From Labia minor (taxonomy: Eukaryota; Arthropoda; Insecta; Dermaptera; Spongiphoridae): a stretch of 64,000 nt of DNA. The notes below the pieces were generated by a model that was not told the DNA's origin, did not search any database, and worked only from the letters and a program-made list of their open reading frames with translations. A program made the translations under genes and the position numbers. The DNA lies in assembly GCA_963082975.1 (NCBI GenBank), contig OY720346.1, forward strand, positions 21,508,720-21,572,719, given 5' to 3'. Of this stretch, positions 12,061-23,667 are shown piece by piece. Within the stretch, counting starts at the first letter, position 1. Each line of letters opens with the position of its first letter.

Positions 12061-12356
12061 AATTCTCACGTCTATTAATCGTATGCAATTACGGGGGCGA
12101 TACTTTGGTTAAGCACCATGATGAACGCGCACCGGTGACCGAGAGAGCGACGAAGGGGCGCGTGGTTCGATGCGTGCGATGCGCGATGCGCGACCCCGAC
12201 TGCCGATAGTTGGCCACCGGTCGCCAAGAGGGCGGCAGTCGAAACCACCCGGGGAAACTGCGCGCGCAATACCACCCACCATCACAAGGGTATTAGTAGG
12301 TTATGAGGGAAGGGGGTGAAAAGCCACTCACGTTCTAAGGACACGACCTTTGGCTT
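12061..12356. other. Isolated GC/CpG-rich island
   Basis: A ~290-bp island rich in CpG (e.g. GCGATGCGCGATGCGCGACC, CTGCGCGCGCAAT) set abruptly in AT-rich DNA. It contains an imperfect GATGCG tandem repeat around 12168-12191 and paired CCGGTGACC/GGCCACCGGTCGCC segments. A minus-strand frame of 66 codons (12075-12275) crosses it, but its Ala/Arg-rich translation resembles no family I know and probably reflects base composition. It could be a promoter/first exon, a foreign insertion or a decayed GC-rich repeat. Confidence 0.5.
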
Positions 12357-13133
12357 CTATATATAATACTACAATTCTACTCTATTTGGATCATTTTTAA
12401 ATTTTAAAAAAATATATTTTTTTTTAATTTATATATGTATATATATAATTATCATTAGAAATAATTATTTATTTATTTATTTATTTTCTCTAATAATTAT
12501 AAAATAAATATTATTAAAAATAGAAAATGAATTCGAATTGAACCCAATATTAATTTTTTAATTTTTAGAAAACAAAACCAAAACCAAAATAATTGATTTA
12601 TTATATTTTTTAGTTAATTATATTAACAATTTTTGTTGTTTTTTTTTGCAAATTTATACTTTTTCATTTAAATTAAACAGAAAAATTTTAGATTATTTTT
12701 AATTAATTTATTTATTTTGTTAATATGCTAATAATTTTATAAATATATAAATTCATTTATTTATACAAATTATTGTAAATAATTAAATTTAGAAACTGGA
12801 AATCCGAAGGAAAAAATGCTTGTACTAAAACTGAAAAAGAACAAATTTTTTGAATAATCGGCGTGTTTACTAAATTGTAATCTCACATAAATTTAGAATT
12901 ATCAGAACTGAATTCAAATAAATCGATTTATTTACAATTTACACGTATGTATATACCTTGGTCGAATTGTTATAAATATCTATAATATATATATATAGGG
13001 TGTTCCAAAACAAATGTTGGTTTTGTTTTAAATAAAACATATTTATATATATATTTGTGAAACATATATAAATAACGAAGAACACACATGAGATTATAAA
13101 TGGAATAAGACATCGAACAAATGACCGGCCGTG
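12357..13133. other. AT-rich DNA with a possible mariner-type end
   Basis: A/T-rich sequence with (TTTA)n at 12464-12484. At 12997-13012 GGGTGTTCCAAAACAA resembles the terminal sequence of some mariner elements, and ATAAGACATCGAACAAATGACC follows ~90 bp later. No matching opposite end was found. Confidence 0.4.
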
Positions 13134-13138
13134 TTTTT

Positions 13139-14064
13139 ACCGACAGACGATAGTAAGGGAGGTATTGTTTTCACACCAAATTTCACATGTGGAGATTTTT
13201 TACATATCTCCACGAATCATGTATTTTCTTAACAGAAAAAAGTATTTTTACCATGATTTCTGTCCGTCCGTCTGTCTGTCCATTGTGTGTCCGTAGAGAC
13301 GTGTATAGCTTGAACGCCTCAACGGATTTTGATAAAATTTGGTACCACGAATTCATCAACTTACCGGAAGTAGTAGTTTACAAAGTATTAATTTTATATT
13401 CATTGTCGAAAATTTTTCACTTAAAATATATTAGTAATTAATAATTAAATATTTAACTAAAAATAAATACTAAAATAACATAATTTAATAATTTTAATTC
13501 AAGTTTTAAAAATATTTTTTTTTATACTTTAGATATATATATATAATGTTGTTTGGAAATTAACCCAAATGTTCAAGACATCGATAATTTATATTATTAA
13601 GAAAACTATGTCACGGATTTTGATGAGATTTGGTATATTTACTTAATGCATCAGTATGATGAATTGATCAACTTTTGGTGCAAATCCGGAAACCGGAAGT
13701 GGTAGTATTAGCGATCGACGATAGGAAGGGAAGGGTTATTTTCACACCAAATTTCACATGAGGAGATTTTTTTATATATCACCACGAATCATGCACTTTG
13801 TATTGGTTTTATCCTCGAGAAAAATCATATTTATTAGTTTTTTCTTGATTTAAAATTATATGACGTCATCCAGCCATTCATGACGTCACAGCCTGGTCTT
13901 GCATATATATTATAAATAAAATAAAATTAAAAATATTTATGTTATATTCATATCTGTTTTTTATTACATTAATAGATATATTAAAATTATTTGAAATTGT
14001 TTCTGTAGCTGGAAATTAATTTACTTCAAACCGTCGGTCGGTTCGGACCTGGCCACAGGTCAAC
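13139..14064 (+). mobile_element. HINE-C element, copy 2 (compound)
   Basis: 5' repeat ACCGACAGACG, then TCACACCAAATTTCACATGT, a (GTCY)n tract (GTCCGTCCGTCTGTCTGTCC at 13262-13281) and the phrase ACGGATTTTGATAAAATTTGG. A second version of that phrase and of CCGGAAGTRGTAGT recurs at 13613-13710, so two HINE-C relatives appear fused around an AT-rich join at about 13400-13610. The 3' end has CCGTCGGTCGGTTCGG and the hairpin ACCTGGCCACAGGT, finishing GTCAAC. TGACGTCA sites occur near 13861 and 13880. No protein is encoded. Confidence 0.78.
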
Positions 14065-15248
14065 TTATTTTAATGGGGATCAAATTTGTTTATGTTCATA
14101 TATATTTAAAAAACACTTTAACATGAAATGAAGAAAGTTCCAAATTATGAAATTGAATTTTGAAATTGAGTCTTGATCTTAAAATCTCTAAATAAATATT
14201 AGAATATCTTATACTTAAAGGTAGTCATAAGATATAAAATTATTATTTCAATTACAAAGATTTTTTATATATATAAAGTATTTTATAGTATTAATCCTGG
14301 AGGGGTTAAAGGAGATACATGAAATCAATTTATATAATTATGAACTACAAATTTCACTTCTATTCATTTCTAATAAATATAAGTTAAATGAAATTTTCTT
14401 GTTATTATTTTTATTAATATAATAATAATCTTTTATATTCAGGATTTTTAGTTTTTAATTTTTTCGAGATATAAAAGACATTTAATTAATTTATGAAATA
14501 ATTAATCTAAAAAGAGTTCATTTAATTAAATGAAAACCCTACATGAGTGCAATATGTAAATGTTTAAATTTCATTAAAGTATTTTAATGAATACAATGTT
14601 AGTAATTAAATGAGAGATTAAGTACCATGAACAAAGATAAGTAACTAGATATCCAAATAAATTTAATTTTTCATTTAGGTACTTTTTTTCATTAAACATA
14701 ATTGTAACTTTATTAAGTAAATTTGCTTATATATTATTTTCAATTAATAGGATTTTATTGTAAAAATTATTTAATAATTATAATTGATTGACCCATTTTA
14801 TTATAACGTTTTTCTTAATTGGCGTCTGTCTCTCTGTCTGTTCGCTCTTTTGACAAATTGAAATCGACTTTTTATTGAGATAGACTTTTGAAAATTTTTA
14901 TAGATATTTCAATGGGTCCCTAGAAGGTATAGAGGAAATATAATTGAATTATAATTAATTAATGGTAATTAAACAGACAGACAACAAATATTCTAAATCT
15001 TTATTTGGATTTTCATGATCATGAAAGTCAAGGAGACACCATGACGATTAAACCAAATAAGTTAAATTATTTTCATTAAAATTAATATTACAAATATTGT
15101 TGTTTTCAACTTGATATTGCGTTAGAAATTTAGAACGCAAACTAAGTACTTTATTATATGTATATCATTTTATAAGATCCATTGCGAAAGTTACGTTTGA
15201 ATATTTATGTTTATATTTAAGGTAATACGAGACTTACATTTTCACATA
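14065..15248. other. AT-rich intergenic DNA
   Basis: A/T-rich. 14820-14850 reads GGCGTCTGTCTCTCTGTCTG followed by TTCGCTC, with TAGACTTTTGAAAATTTTTATAG and GACAGACAGACAAC further on. These GTCY-like traces suggest a badly decayed rolling-circle element, but I cannot delimit it. Confidence 0.45.
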
Positions 15249-16144
15249 CAGTGGTGTCTCGCATCAAGAACGCCTTGCACAACGAACGCTGAACACAACG
15301 AACTTCATTTCACACTCATTTCATGATTCATACAACGAACTTCGTTTCACACAACGAAGACGCCCGAGCTTCCGCGATCATTATGGCAATACGACTTATA
15401 CAGAAGGCCTGGGAAGAAGTGTCACAAGGACCCTCATTTCTGCTTGGAAGATGCTTGTGCTTTCGTGGACCCAGGAAGAAGCAGTAGTTGATGACACAGA
15501 AGTGTTGAAGGCCATCATCACAGTGGCCTAAAGGTTGGAATTAGAGGTGAAGGAAGAGGATGTAAAGGAGCTTATTGAGGAACACGAAGAAGAGCTACAA
15601 GCACTTCTGGTCCAGCAACAGGACAATGCTCAAAGGGAAGCGTTATCTGATAACAAGGAGCAACAATCAAACAATCAACCAATCCCAACTGCTGACATCA
15701 AGAACATCCTGGTCAAATGGAAAGCAGTTCAGGAGCTTACCATTGCCCACTAACCGGATTCAGCTGAAGCAAACAGGATCAACAATCTTTACACCGATAT
15801 TCTTGTCCGTTATTTCCGTCAGATGTTGGTGAAAAGAGAAAAACAAATGATTTTGGACAGGTTTTTCATGAAACCATCGGCCAAAAAGCAGAAAATGGAT
15901 GAAGATATGCAAGATTCGGTAGACTCTACTTAGTCTGTCTTAAAATTAAAAAAATGTGTGTTTTTTTAAAAAAATTATGTTTTTAGATGTATCTTTTTTA
16001 TGTCATCTTAGCATATTTTATGCTTCAGAACGAATTATTTTTTTAACATGTATTGTTATGGGAAAACGCGTTTAACATAACGAACTTTTCACATAACAAT
16101 CTTGCTCCTGAAACGAATTAAGTTCGTTGTGTGAGACACCACTG
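15249..16144 (+). mobile_element. Tigger/pogo-like element, internal deletion derivative
   Basis: Starts CAGTGGTGTCTCGC and ends in the reverse complement of CAGTGGTGTCTCACACAACG, with TA at both flanks (15247-15248, 16145-16146). The CAGTG terminus and TA target fit pogo/Tigger elements. Just inside each end the motif ACAACGAACTT recurs: several times on the left, and as AAGTTCGTTGT and related words on the right. The 896-bp length is well under the 2-3 kb of intact members. What remains of the transposase is its C-terminal third. Confidence 0.88.
15390..15933 (+). pseudogene. Tigger transposase pseudogene, C-terminal part
   Basis: Remnant of a DDE transposase of the TIGD/jerky-like group; only the part after the catalytic domain survives. 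The first block, KAWEEVSQ...LISAWKML, corresponds to the region before the acidic tail. Next come EEDVKELIEEHEEELQALL, the long acidic segment typical of TIGD1-like proteins, and PTADIKNILVKWKAVQEL. After one further stop comes INNLYTDILVRYFRQMLVKR with KQMILDRFFMKPSAKKQK, ending at TAG. In-frame stops near 15485 and at 15529-15531 and 15751-15753 break it. DNA-binding and catalytic domains are absent, probably lost in the internal deletion. Confidence 0.85.
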
Positions 16145-17493
16145 TATTTCAAACTTATGTAATTATTTAAAAGAGAATCTGATTTTAAAAAAGAAAATAT
16201 TTTCTTTTTTTTTTATAATCGTTAAAAATTAACTCTGGTATTTTTTATCAGTCTATGCACTTAATCCAGCAACAGCTCTTTTTAGAAGAAGGCCAACCTC
16301 TTAAATTAGGCCAAATAAATTAGTAATAAGAACTTTGTGAAATTTTTTTTTGTCGCATTAAGAATTGGATTTTATGTAAATTACAAAATTCAAGCTTCCT
16401 TTATATATAAGAATTACAAATTAGAAAAATATATCTAAAATATATACTTTCTTTTGAAAATATAAGAATAATTAATAATTAGTAATTATATTATATTAAG
16501 TAAGTTCTAACTATTTTATATACTTTAATGATACTGTGTCATAAATTTATAGTTTAAAAAATAATTATAATATTATATGTATTATAATTTTTTATAAAGT
16601 AAAAATTGTTATACAAATCATGAATTGCAAATAAGAAAAATAATATCACACCAATGGTGAAACATTTCAACATCTCAAAACTTCCAGTTTATTACTCTTT
16701 TCAACTAGACTTTGTGACTAATTTATTCAATGAAAAATTAGATAATATTATGGATCTTGTGATGGAGCTTATTTCATGTTCACGACTGAGAAATACTGTT
16801 TAGATAGTTATATATGAACTTCAAACCTCTCTCTAAAAGTCCTTGAAATGTTATATGTTTCGATTCCTATTTGATCTTGAATTTCTTTTCGGAAAGAAGG
16901 AAAATAAATTTTTGAGAAAGTAATACTAATTTATATTTTTATTTATTTATTGCTTGAATTAATGTATATACTTTTATTAAAAACATATGTAGGTATTGAA
17001 CATAAAAGGTATTTACCTTTTAAAAAAAATATTATATATTTATTTGTCGTTTAAGAAAAAGATTAATTAATTTTTTTATTTTAAATTTAATGGCCATATA
17101 ATAAAGGTTTGAAAATATTAAATATAAAATAATTAATTAATTTTTATTTCTTTTTTTTTTCTTTTAATAATTTTTAATGAATTAAAAATTATGGTTAAGT
17201 TAAAACACAACTATTTATACATATATTTAATATAAATATTTATTAAAAAATTAAATCATTTGTTTTTAAATATTGTAATTACTATTATATTTAAAATTGA
17301 ACTGTGGTGAAAATAGAGTTAAATTTATTAACATCAATAAAGTATGTATTTTTAGTGAATTAGAGCAGTGATACGCGAGATTATAGTCTCGGCGATTGCC
17401 ATTTTCTTAAAAAAAGATTTGTAAAAATTAATGTTTTGTGGTATACTATAAAAATAAAAAAAATATTTATTTTTCTTGTATTCATTGTTTTTA
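16145..17493. other. AT-rich intergenic DNA
   Basis: A/T-rich, low complexity. A modestly more complex stretch at 16640-16880 has no reading frame or family that I recognise. Confidence 0.55.
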
Positions 17494-17586
17494 GATAGTA
17501 TTGCGATCACGTAAAATTTTCGATGTCGAGATTTTGATGTTTTTATACGTTTTGAAGGTTCCTTAGTCATTTTCACTAAGGTTGAG

Positions 17587-17681
<95 letters not shown>

Positions 17682-17825
17682 CAAGATTACGCAAAAAACG
17701 GTTTGAGCTAGAATAATGAAATTTGGTACACAGGCATTCTTCAATATTCGTAGTTTTCTATCAACTTTTCGAAACCACGTTTTCATTTTTTCCCTTAAAC
17801 TGACCGTAGAAATAAGATATATTAA
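17494..17825 (+). mobile_element. HINE-B element, 5' portion with expanded microsatellite
   Basis: Shares GATAGTATTGCGATCACG, ATTTTCGATGTCGAGATTTTG, TTTTATACGTTTTGAAGGTTCC, CATTTTCACTAAGGTTGAGA and GGTTTGAGCTAGAATAATGA with other HINE-B copies. The short TG tract usually found after GGTTGAGA is replaced by a compound (TA)n-(TG)n-(GA)n repeat at 17588-17677. The 3' part with CCGGAAGAGGG and the terminal hairpin is missing. A 183-codon minus-strand frame (17352-17903) is antisense to this and its Ser-Leu/Thr-His/Ile-Tyr runs come from the microsatellite. Confidence 0.75.
17588..17677. repeat. Compound microsatellite (TA)n(TG)n(GA)n
   Basis: Three pure dinucleotide tracts follow one another without interruption, about 30 bp each. 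They occupy the position where other HINE-B copies have TGTGTGTGTATGTATGTAA, so they arose by slippage inside the transposon. Confidence 0.95.
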
Positions 17826-18856
17826 TAAATCAAGTACATATATAATATTTAGAGCCAACATGGAAGTTAGCCAAAATTTGAATATAAAATTCCATCCAAA
17901 CACAATCAGTAATTTAATATAGAGGATGTAATTATAATTAAACTGATCGTTATTTACTAACCAATAACTTTTATTAAGTTAAAAGTAAGATAATTGTTAT
18001 TTTGAAGCCTCGTGGCATTTAGGTACAATAGATTTGTAAAAGATATAATAATAAATTTTGTCTTGTTTCTTTAAATCGAGAATTTATTTCTGTACTTAGA
18101 ATATAAATTCTTATATTTATTCAATTATTATTCCTCTTGACAAATCAGACCGTGTTAAATATTTTCCCCTCTTGCATGATTTAATATTTCTTTTTTTTGG
18201 TAGATTAATGAATAACCTTAATAAATTTTTATAAAATAAAAATTATCTAACCTAAGATATATTGAATTTAAATTTATTTTTTAAATAATTTGGGTTAAGA
18301 AATATGTTATGTTGATTTTGAAATAATTTAAAATTCATTATTATAATTGATTTATAATTTAATTTTAATTTCTCAATTTTATTCATTTCAAGTAATTTTC
18401 GAAATTTTATAATTCAATTAACTTTTATAAAAATTTAAAATATTTTTTGCATTTAGAAAATTCATATTTATACAATCTGATCCTCTCATACATCTCTTCA
18501 TACATCTGCCCCTGTACCTCCGAAATAATACATAGTAATATATTTAATTGAAAGTTGAAAAAGTTTTTCACTCATTTTATTTTAGTCAGTATATTAAAAC
18601 ATTCATATCTTTTTGTGTTTATTATTTAAAATATATTTTAATTTAATTAGTAAAATTAATTATATATTTTATTGTATATGTTATAATAGTGTAAGGTAGA
18701 GTTCTCTCTTACCCATTTTATTTTAATATTTAAATGATTTATTGAATATTTTTTAATTATAATGAAATTTTAGGAAATGCAAAGTAAAAGACTATGTTCA
18801 AGTTCATGTATCTAAGAATATTAATAGAATTAATCCATAACATCTCAATTTTCCGG
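17826..18856. other. AT-rich intergenic DNA
   Basis: A/T-rich throughout; no repeat end, RNA gene or coding region identified. Confidence 0.6.
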
Positions 18857-18983
18857 ACTGACAGAGAGTCATGAAAAATTCTAAAGTCACTTTTGGATTC
18901 TAGGGGTCATGAAACCCCAAGATATGCAAAAATTTTTAAATTTTGAGCAAAGTACAGAAAAAAGCCTTTTTTTATTTATATAG
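18857..18983 (-). mobile_element. Helitron 5'-end fragment
   Basis: On the minus strand: CCTATATAAATAAAAAAAGG, TTTGCTCAAAATTTAAAA, GCATATCTTGGGGTTTCATG, CCCCTAGAATCCAAAAGTGA and TCATGACTCTCTGTCAGTCC. This matches the 5' ends at 8500-8703 and 59208 onward. The canonical TC start has drifted to CC. It lies 37 bp beyond the 3' end of the next Helitron in the same orientation. Confidence 0.68.
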
Positions 18984-19020
18984 GTATTGTTACTTATAAA
19001 ATGATCTGATATATTAATAA

Positions 19021-20050
19021 CTAGCAGACCCGGCAAAGCATCGCTTTTGCATGTGTGTCTGTATACATATATACGTATGTGATAACTGAACACTTAATAA
19101 TAATAATAATAATGGATTAAATGAATATAATTGAAATTTTAGTTTTTATTATTACATTTTTATTTTTATTTTTTTTGTTAATTTATTTTTATTTTTTATT
19201 TTTTTTTGTTAATAATTATTACATTTTTATTTGTTGGAAAATTATTTCTACTTTATTAATTGTTAATAGTTATTACATTTTAATTAACAGTTTTCGGAAT
19301 AAGTATATTTTCTTATTATAGAGATTCTTATTGTTTGTCTCACAAGTCTACCTACATTATTTCATTACCATTGTATGATTCAAAATAAAATTCAAAATAT
19401 TTAATAGGACATGACATGATCTTAGTATTTTTCCCATCCCAGAATATTTGCTAATATTACATGTTGGAGTTCCAATTACCTGCATATTTAATGGCAATTT
19501 CAATGGTGAATATGCTTTTAAATAAAAAAAAAATTGAATAAAGTAATTGGAATTATTATTATTAAGAATCAATAAATAAATGTATTAAATATACATTTAA
19601 ATATGTAAATAAATCTATATATAAATTTAATAAATATTCAAAAAATAATTGAAACAATATAAATAAAACGATTCAATATTTTACTTACATTGTGATTTAT
19701 ATTTTTATTTTTATTACAACTGTTATTATGGGTATGTTATTTATGACAGTTTAAAAAAATTAAAAATATTAATAAAATTTATCAAAATAATAAGTTGAAA
19801 AGATTTCCAATTATTTTTATTTATTTATTGTAAATTTTTCAATGTAACCATGAATAGACTTTTACCAAAATATTATTAATTAAATTAATTTTGGATAAAT
19901 TAATTTTGGATTTAACTACACTAAAACCTTCCTTGGTATGCCCACAACAATCCCTGAAAGTTTCATCGCAATCGGATGGGTAGTTTTTGAGTTTAGGCGA
20001 GACACACCACCACACACACAGACAGAGACATTGCCTTTTATATATATAGA
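19021..20050 (-). mobile_element. Non-autonomous Helitron, complete
   Basis: On the minus strand it begins A|TCTATATATATAAAAGGCAA and ends GCAAAAGCGATGCTTTGC-CGGGTCTGCTAG|T. TC start, GC hairpin about ten bases before CTAG, and insertion between A (complement of 20051) and T (complement of 19020) are the canonical Helitron signals. Just inside the 5' end are GTCTCTGTCTGTGTGTGTGG and an ACTACCCATCCGATTGCGAT segment, wording common in animal Helitron 5' regions. It is 1030 bp with an AT-rich interior and no Rep/helicase sequence, so it depends on an autonomous partner not present here. Confidence 0.88.
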
Positions 20051-20299
20051 TTAATTAATTGATTATAAATAGATATTTGATGTATATAGATATTATATTA
20101 AATATTTATAGAAATATAAGAAATTAATCAACTTAAATATTTATACTGAATTCAAAACGTTGTCTGAACCTAATTGATTATTTATTTGAATTAATCATTA
20201 GAATTAAAAAAGATTTAATTTTAAATTCAAATGAATTAATAACAGGATTAATTACTTTAATAAACATTTAGAAAAAAGTCCACCTATCTAATCTCAGAG
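20051..20299. other. AT-rich spacer
   Basis: Short A/T-rich spacer between a Helitron 5' end and a SINE; nothing recognisable. Confidence 0.5.
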
Positions 20300-20590
20300 A
20301 ATTTCTGACCTCATGACTTGAATGGATGCGATTTCTGACTTTTAGTACCTTCTACGAAAGTACAACTCGGTTGTCGCCTAAGAGTTATAAAGGTTTTCTT
20401 TGATCAGTAGAACGGATCCTCTCAATCTTAACCTATTTTCTTGAGGGGCTACTTCTTATCAAGTAGCTTCCCAATTTTGATCATGGAGGCTGGATGGTCT
20501 CAATGGTCTCGAACTCTAGTCCCCAGCTAAAGAAATTCCCAAGACAGACCCGGGAGTTAAACCCGAGACCACGAGAATATTAATAGATGT
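20300..20590 (-). mobile_element. tRNA-derived SINE, copy 2
   Basis: Minus-strand reading: TTCTCGTGGTCTCGGGTTTAA (tRNA-like arm and B-box region), then AGCTGGGGACTAG, TCAAAATTGGGAAGCTACTTG, CTCAAGAAAATAGG, GAGAGGATCCGTTCTACTGA and TCAAAGAAAACC. The order matches the copy at 906-1158. Its B box is degraded (GGGTTTAACTCCC), so it is probably silent. Confidence 0.72.
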
Positions 20591-21691
20591 TATCATCCAC
20601 CCTTTCAATGTTTTCTTGCTTATTAATTTTTATTCTTAGTTATTAAGAATGTATTCAATAATTCATTTTAAAAAATACTATTATTTTTAACTCAAATTTA
20701 AAATAATTAAAATTTAATTTTGTTAATATATTTTTTAATATTGGATATTTTAATATTTAAAATTCACTATCTCTCTAAATAATTCAAAATTTTAATAATA
20801 CTAAAATACTCAAATTACGGATGACATTTTCTACTAAAATCCGATAATTATTACAACAATAATTTCAATCCCACATGTGTATTACACTATTGAGTATATT
20901 TTTTATTATTCTTTTACCCCTTTCTCCCTTCGAATATCAAAGAAAACTGTTTGAATTATTTCAAATAATTAGATAAAAGAGGCAGCAGATGGGTGGCCGG
21001 GATGAAGCAAAGTTGGAAATGTTGAAACTTTTTCTCGTTAATAAACTGAGTTTTACTTCAGTGAATTAAAAAAATAATTTGGTTATTCTCTCTCACTTTC
21101 TCTTATTCACTTTCTATCTATATTTTAATTTATCTATTATGACTATTCATGTATTATTAAATTTCTAATCATATGAATTAAGGAAATGAAAATGAAATGT
21201 TTATTTTATGGTAGTCAATTGATTTTTTTGCTAAAAATAAGTTAATACATTATTATTAGCACCGTATTTATATGCAATTATTTTGAAATTCGGCCAAATA
21301 TTCAAATTTGCCTCTTTTTTGCCATTAGGTACTCTCTTTGATATATTTATTTATTTATATTCTTAACTATTTTTTGATACTGTAGATACATTCCTTAATA
21401 AACTGTGCAAATAAATCGTATAAATAAATACATTTAAATTTAGAAATGTTTCACAAAAATCATGTAAAATTAAAAAACTAGTATTTTTTTAAAAAAATAT
21501 TTAAAAAGATTAATAATGAAATCAATATTACATATTTATAAGACAATACCACTTATATTTATGTATAACAAATATTTATTTATTTATTTATTTAAGTCTT
21601 TAAATAGTTAAAAAGAGTTAAAATATAGTTTAAAAGAGTTAAAATATAATACAATATAATATATTATATAATATATAATATTATATATTAT
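20591..21691. other. AT-rich intergenic DNA
   Basis: A/T-rich sequence with TATTTATTTATT near 21576-21594 and an ATATTATAT-rich run up to 21699. No gene recognised. Confidence 0.55.
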
Positions 21692-21699
21692 AGTATATT

Positions 21700-22024
21700 C
21701 AAGGCCATCCCGGCCCGGAGGTGCAGGGTGGTGCGGGGGCACCCGGGCGGCAAGCCCAGGAGGGCGACGCGAGCCGCCTTGAAAGTACTTATTCATTTTA
21801 TGTTTTATTAATTTTTTTCAATTTGGTTCTAAAAAAAGTTCCAATGATTTTGCAATCAGGATCTTAAATACTTTCGATTTTTTTCAATTATTTTCAAAAA
21901 CTAAATTAATCTTATCTTTTTTATTTGTAAATTTCAAACAACTTTGGGGGAAGGAGTTGGGTTAGGGAAGAGGCGGCAAAATTATTCTGGCACCCAGGTG
22001 GCATATACCCTAGGAACGGCCCTG
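21700..22024. mobile_element. hAT-type MITE, 325 bp
   Basis: Ends CAAGGCCATCCCGG and (reverse complement of the right end) CAGGGCCGTTCCTAGG pair as imperfect TIRs. AGTATATT directly precedes (21692-21699) and follows (22025-22032), a perfect 8-bp target duplication typical of hAT elements. The left 90 bases are strikingly GC-rich (GGGCACCCGGGCGGCAAGCC) and the rest is AT-rich. No transposase homology. Confidence 0.9.
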
Positions 22025-22032
22025 AGTATATT

Positions 22033-23667
22033 ATTTACAATAGTATAAACTTTAGTTCTTTAGTCTCTAATTTTTAGTTCATTCCAATGAAATTATTGAC
22101 AAGTCTTTAAATAGTTTTAAAAATAGTTTAATTAAACAAAAACAAATTCTTTTAAAACAATAACAAGAATAGAATCTCGTTTGTTAAAAAAGAGGAGAAT
22201 GCAATGTAATTTTTGGTTTATTGTATTTTATTAGAAGTATAGTTGTTCATTTATCAGGTCGATTCGTAAACATTCCTAAGTTGAAAGGTGTTTGCTAATT
22301 AGACGTGGTTTTATTATCCATTTGCTGTTTCCTATTTTTACTCTAACTGCCATAAACATTAAATAAATAATGTGTACAGTTGCGGTTGCCATATATCCTT
22401 AATTAAATGTAGATAATAATAAAACTCATTAAAACATTTATAAGTGTTAGATGATGCATAAGTGGATGGGTGTGAATTTGGAGAGCAACCACACCAAACT
22501 CTGTGGTCAGGATGCCGAACCTTCCCTTAACTATTGACTTTAATCCCCACAGGACTATATATAATGAACTAATTAGGTGTTTAGAACGTTGTCTACTCTT
22601 CATCATGCATAAATATTTAGCACATCAATAGGCAGATCCCTCTATTTGATATAAGGTGTGTTTATTGTGCAATATATGTGAATTTGTGGGAAATCTGTAT
22701 TCAAAAATCCAAAAATTGATTGTTTTCTAAATGCAAATTCAGAAAGAAATTAAAAAACTAGTATAGGTTTTATTATCAAATAATATAGTTTCAATTTGAA
22801 TTTAAATATTTTTGTATTATATATATTTGAGGGAAAAAAGAGTTATAGATATTAATTATATAAACAATTATATAAATGAAAATTTAATTTCGAGTTGTTT
22901 TGACGTTGATTATAAAGATTTGAATTTCGACGATTTGGGGTTTATTTGAACCCTATTTTCAAGAGAGTTTTGGGAAGATAAATTTAGAATTCTTAGTCAA
23001 GTTCGTGTGACTAATAGCCATAGTTCCTATTTTGGGTTGACTCGATAGATAATGATTGACTTACTCTGTTTTGAAGGGTCTAAGGATCCCCGGCACTAGC
23101 AGGGCCACTTCCACAACAAATGTAGTCCTACTTGTAGGACTGCCTAAAGGCAAGGATAAAAACTCAAGATATTAAATATTTTTTGATATATTAAACAAAT
23201 TATAATCTCAATGATTCCGATTCAACTCGTAAAGTCTTCTGTGTATGTGGTTGTGCTCTAATTTATTTTCAATGGCCATTTAAAAATTACAGAAATAAAA
23301 AATTAATTAATTTAAAAAAATAAATTCCCTATCAATTTTTTTTTAAAAAATAATACCTCCATAATAAACAATTTATGATAGCAGCAGCATTTTTATGATA
23401 AAACGACGATGGACATGATATCTAAAAAAATTTATCGTACTATCATAAAGATTATATCTTAATATTAAAATATACCTGAACATTTAAGTATATAAACCTA
23501 AATTATTTAAAAAATATATACATACATATAACGTGACCTCTATTGATGAAATCTTTACATTTATTGATGATCAGAAAGAAATTCAAATATTTAAATATAT
23601 AGTTATTAAAAAAAAGATGATCTGCTAAATTCATTACAATGAATATATTTGTTTATGAAATAAGATC
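22033..23667. other. AT-rich DNA with two more complex patches
   Basis: Mostly A/T-rich. The patch 22430-22620 (GGATGGGTGTGAATTTGGAG, CCAAACTCTGTGGTCAGGAT) and the patch 23020-23170 (GGATCCCCGGCACTAGCAGG, AGTCCTACTTGTAGGACT with a self-complementary core) are not explained by any family seen here. They may be remnants of older insertions. Confidence 0.5.

Noticed and set aside
12075-12275. 66-codon minus frame in the CpG island
   Set aside because: Stop codons are rare in GC-rich DNA, and the Ala/Arg/Ser-rich text matches no family. Kept only as part of the island description.
17352-17903. 183-codon minus-strand open frame, the second longest in the window
   Set aside because: It is antisense to a HINE-B element, and its core is Ser-Leu, Thr-His and Ile-Tyr runs translated from a compound microsatellite.
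23080-23110. CTCF-like word GGCACTAGCAGGGCCAC
   Set aside because: Needs a two-base insertion to fit the consensus.
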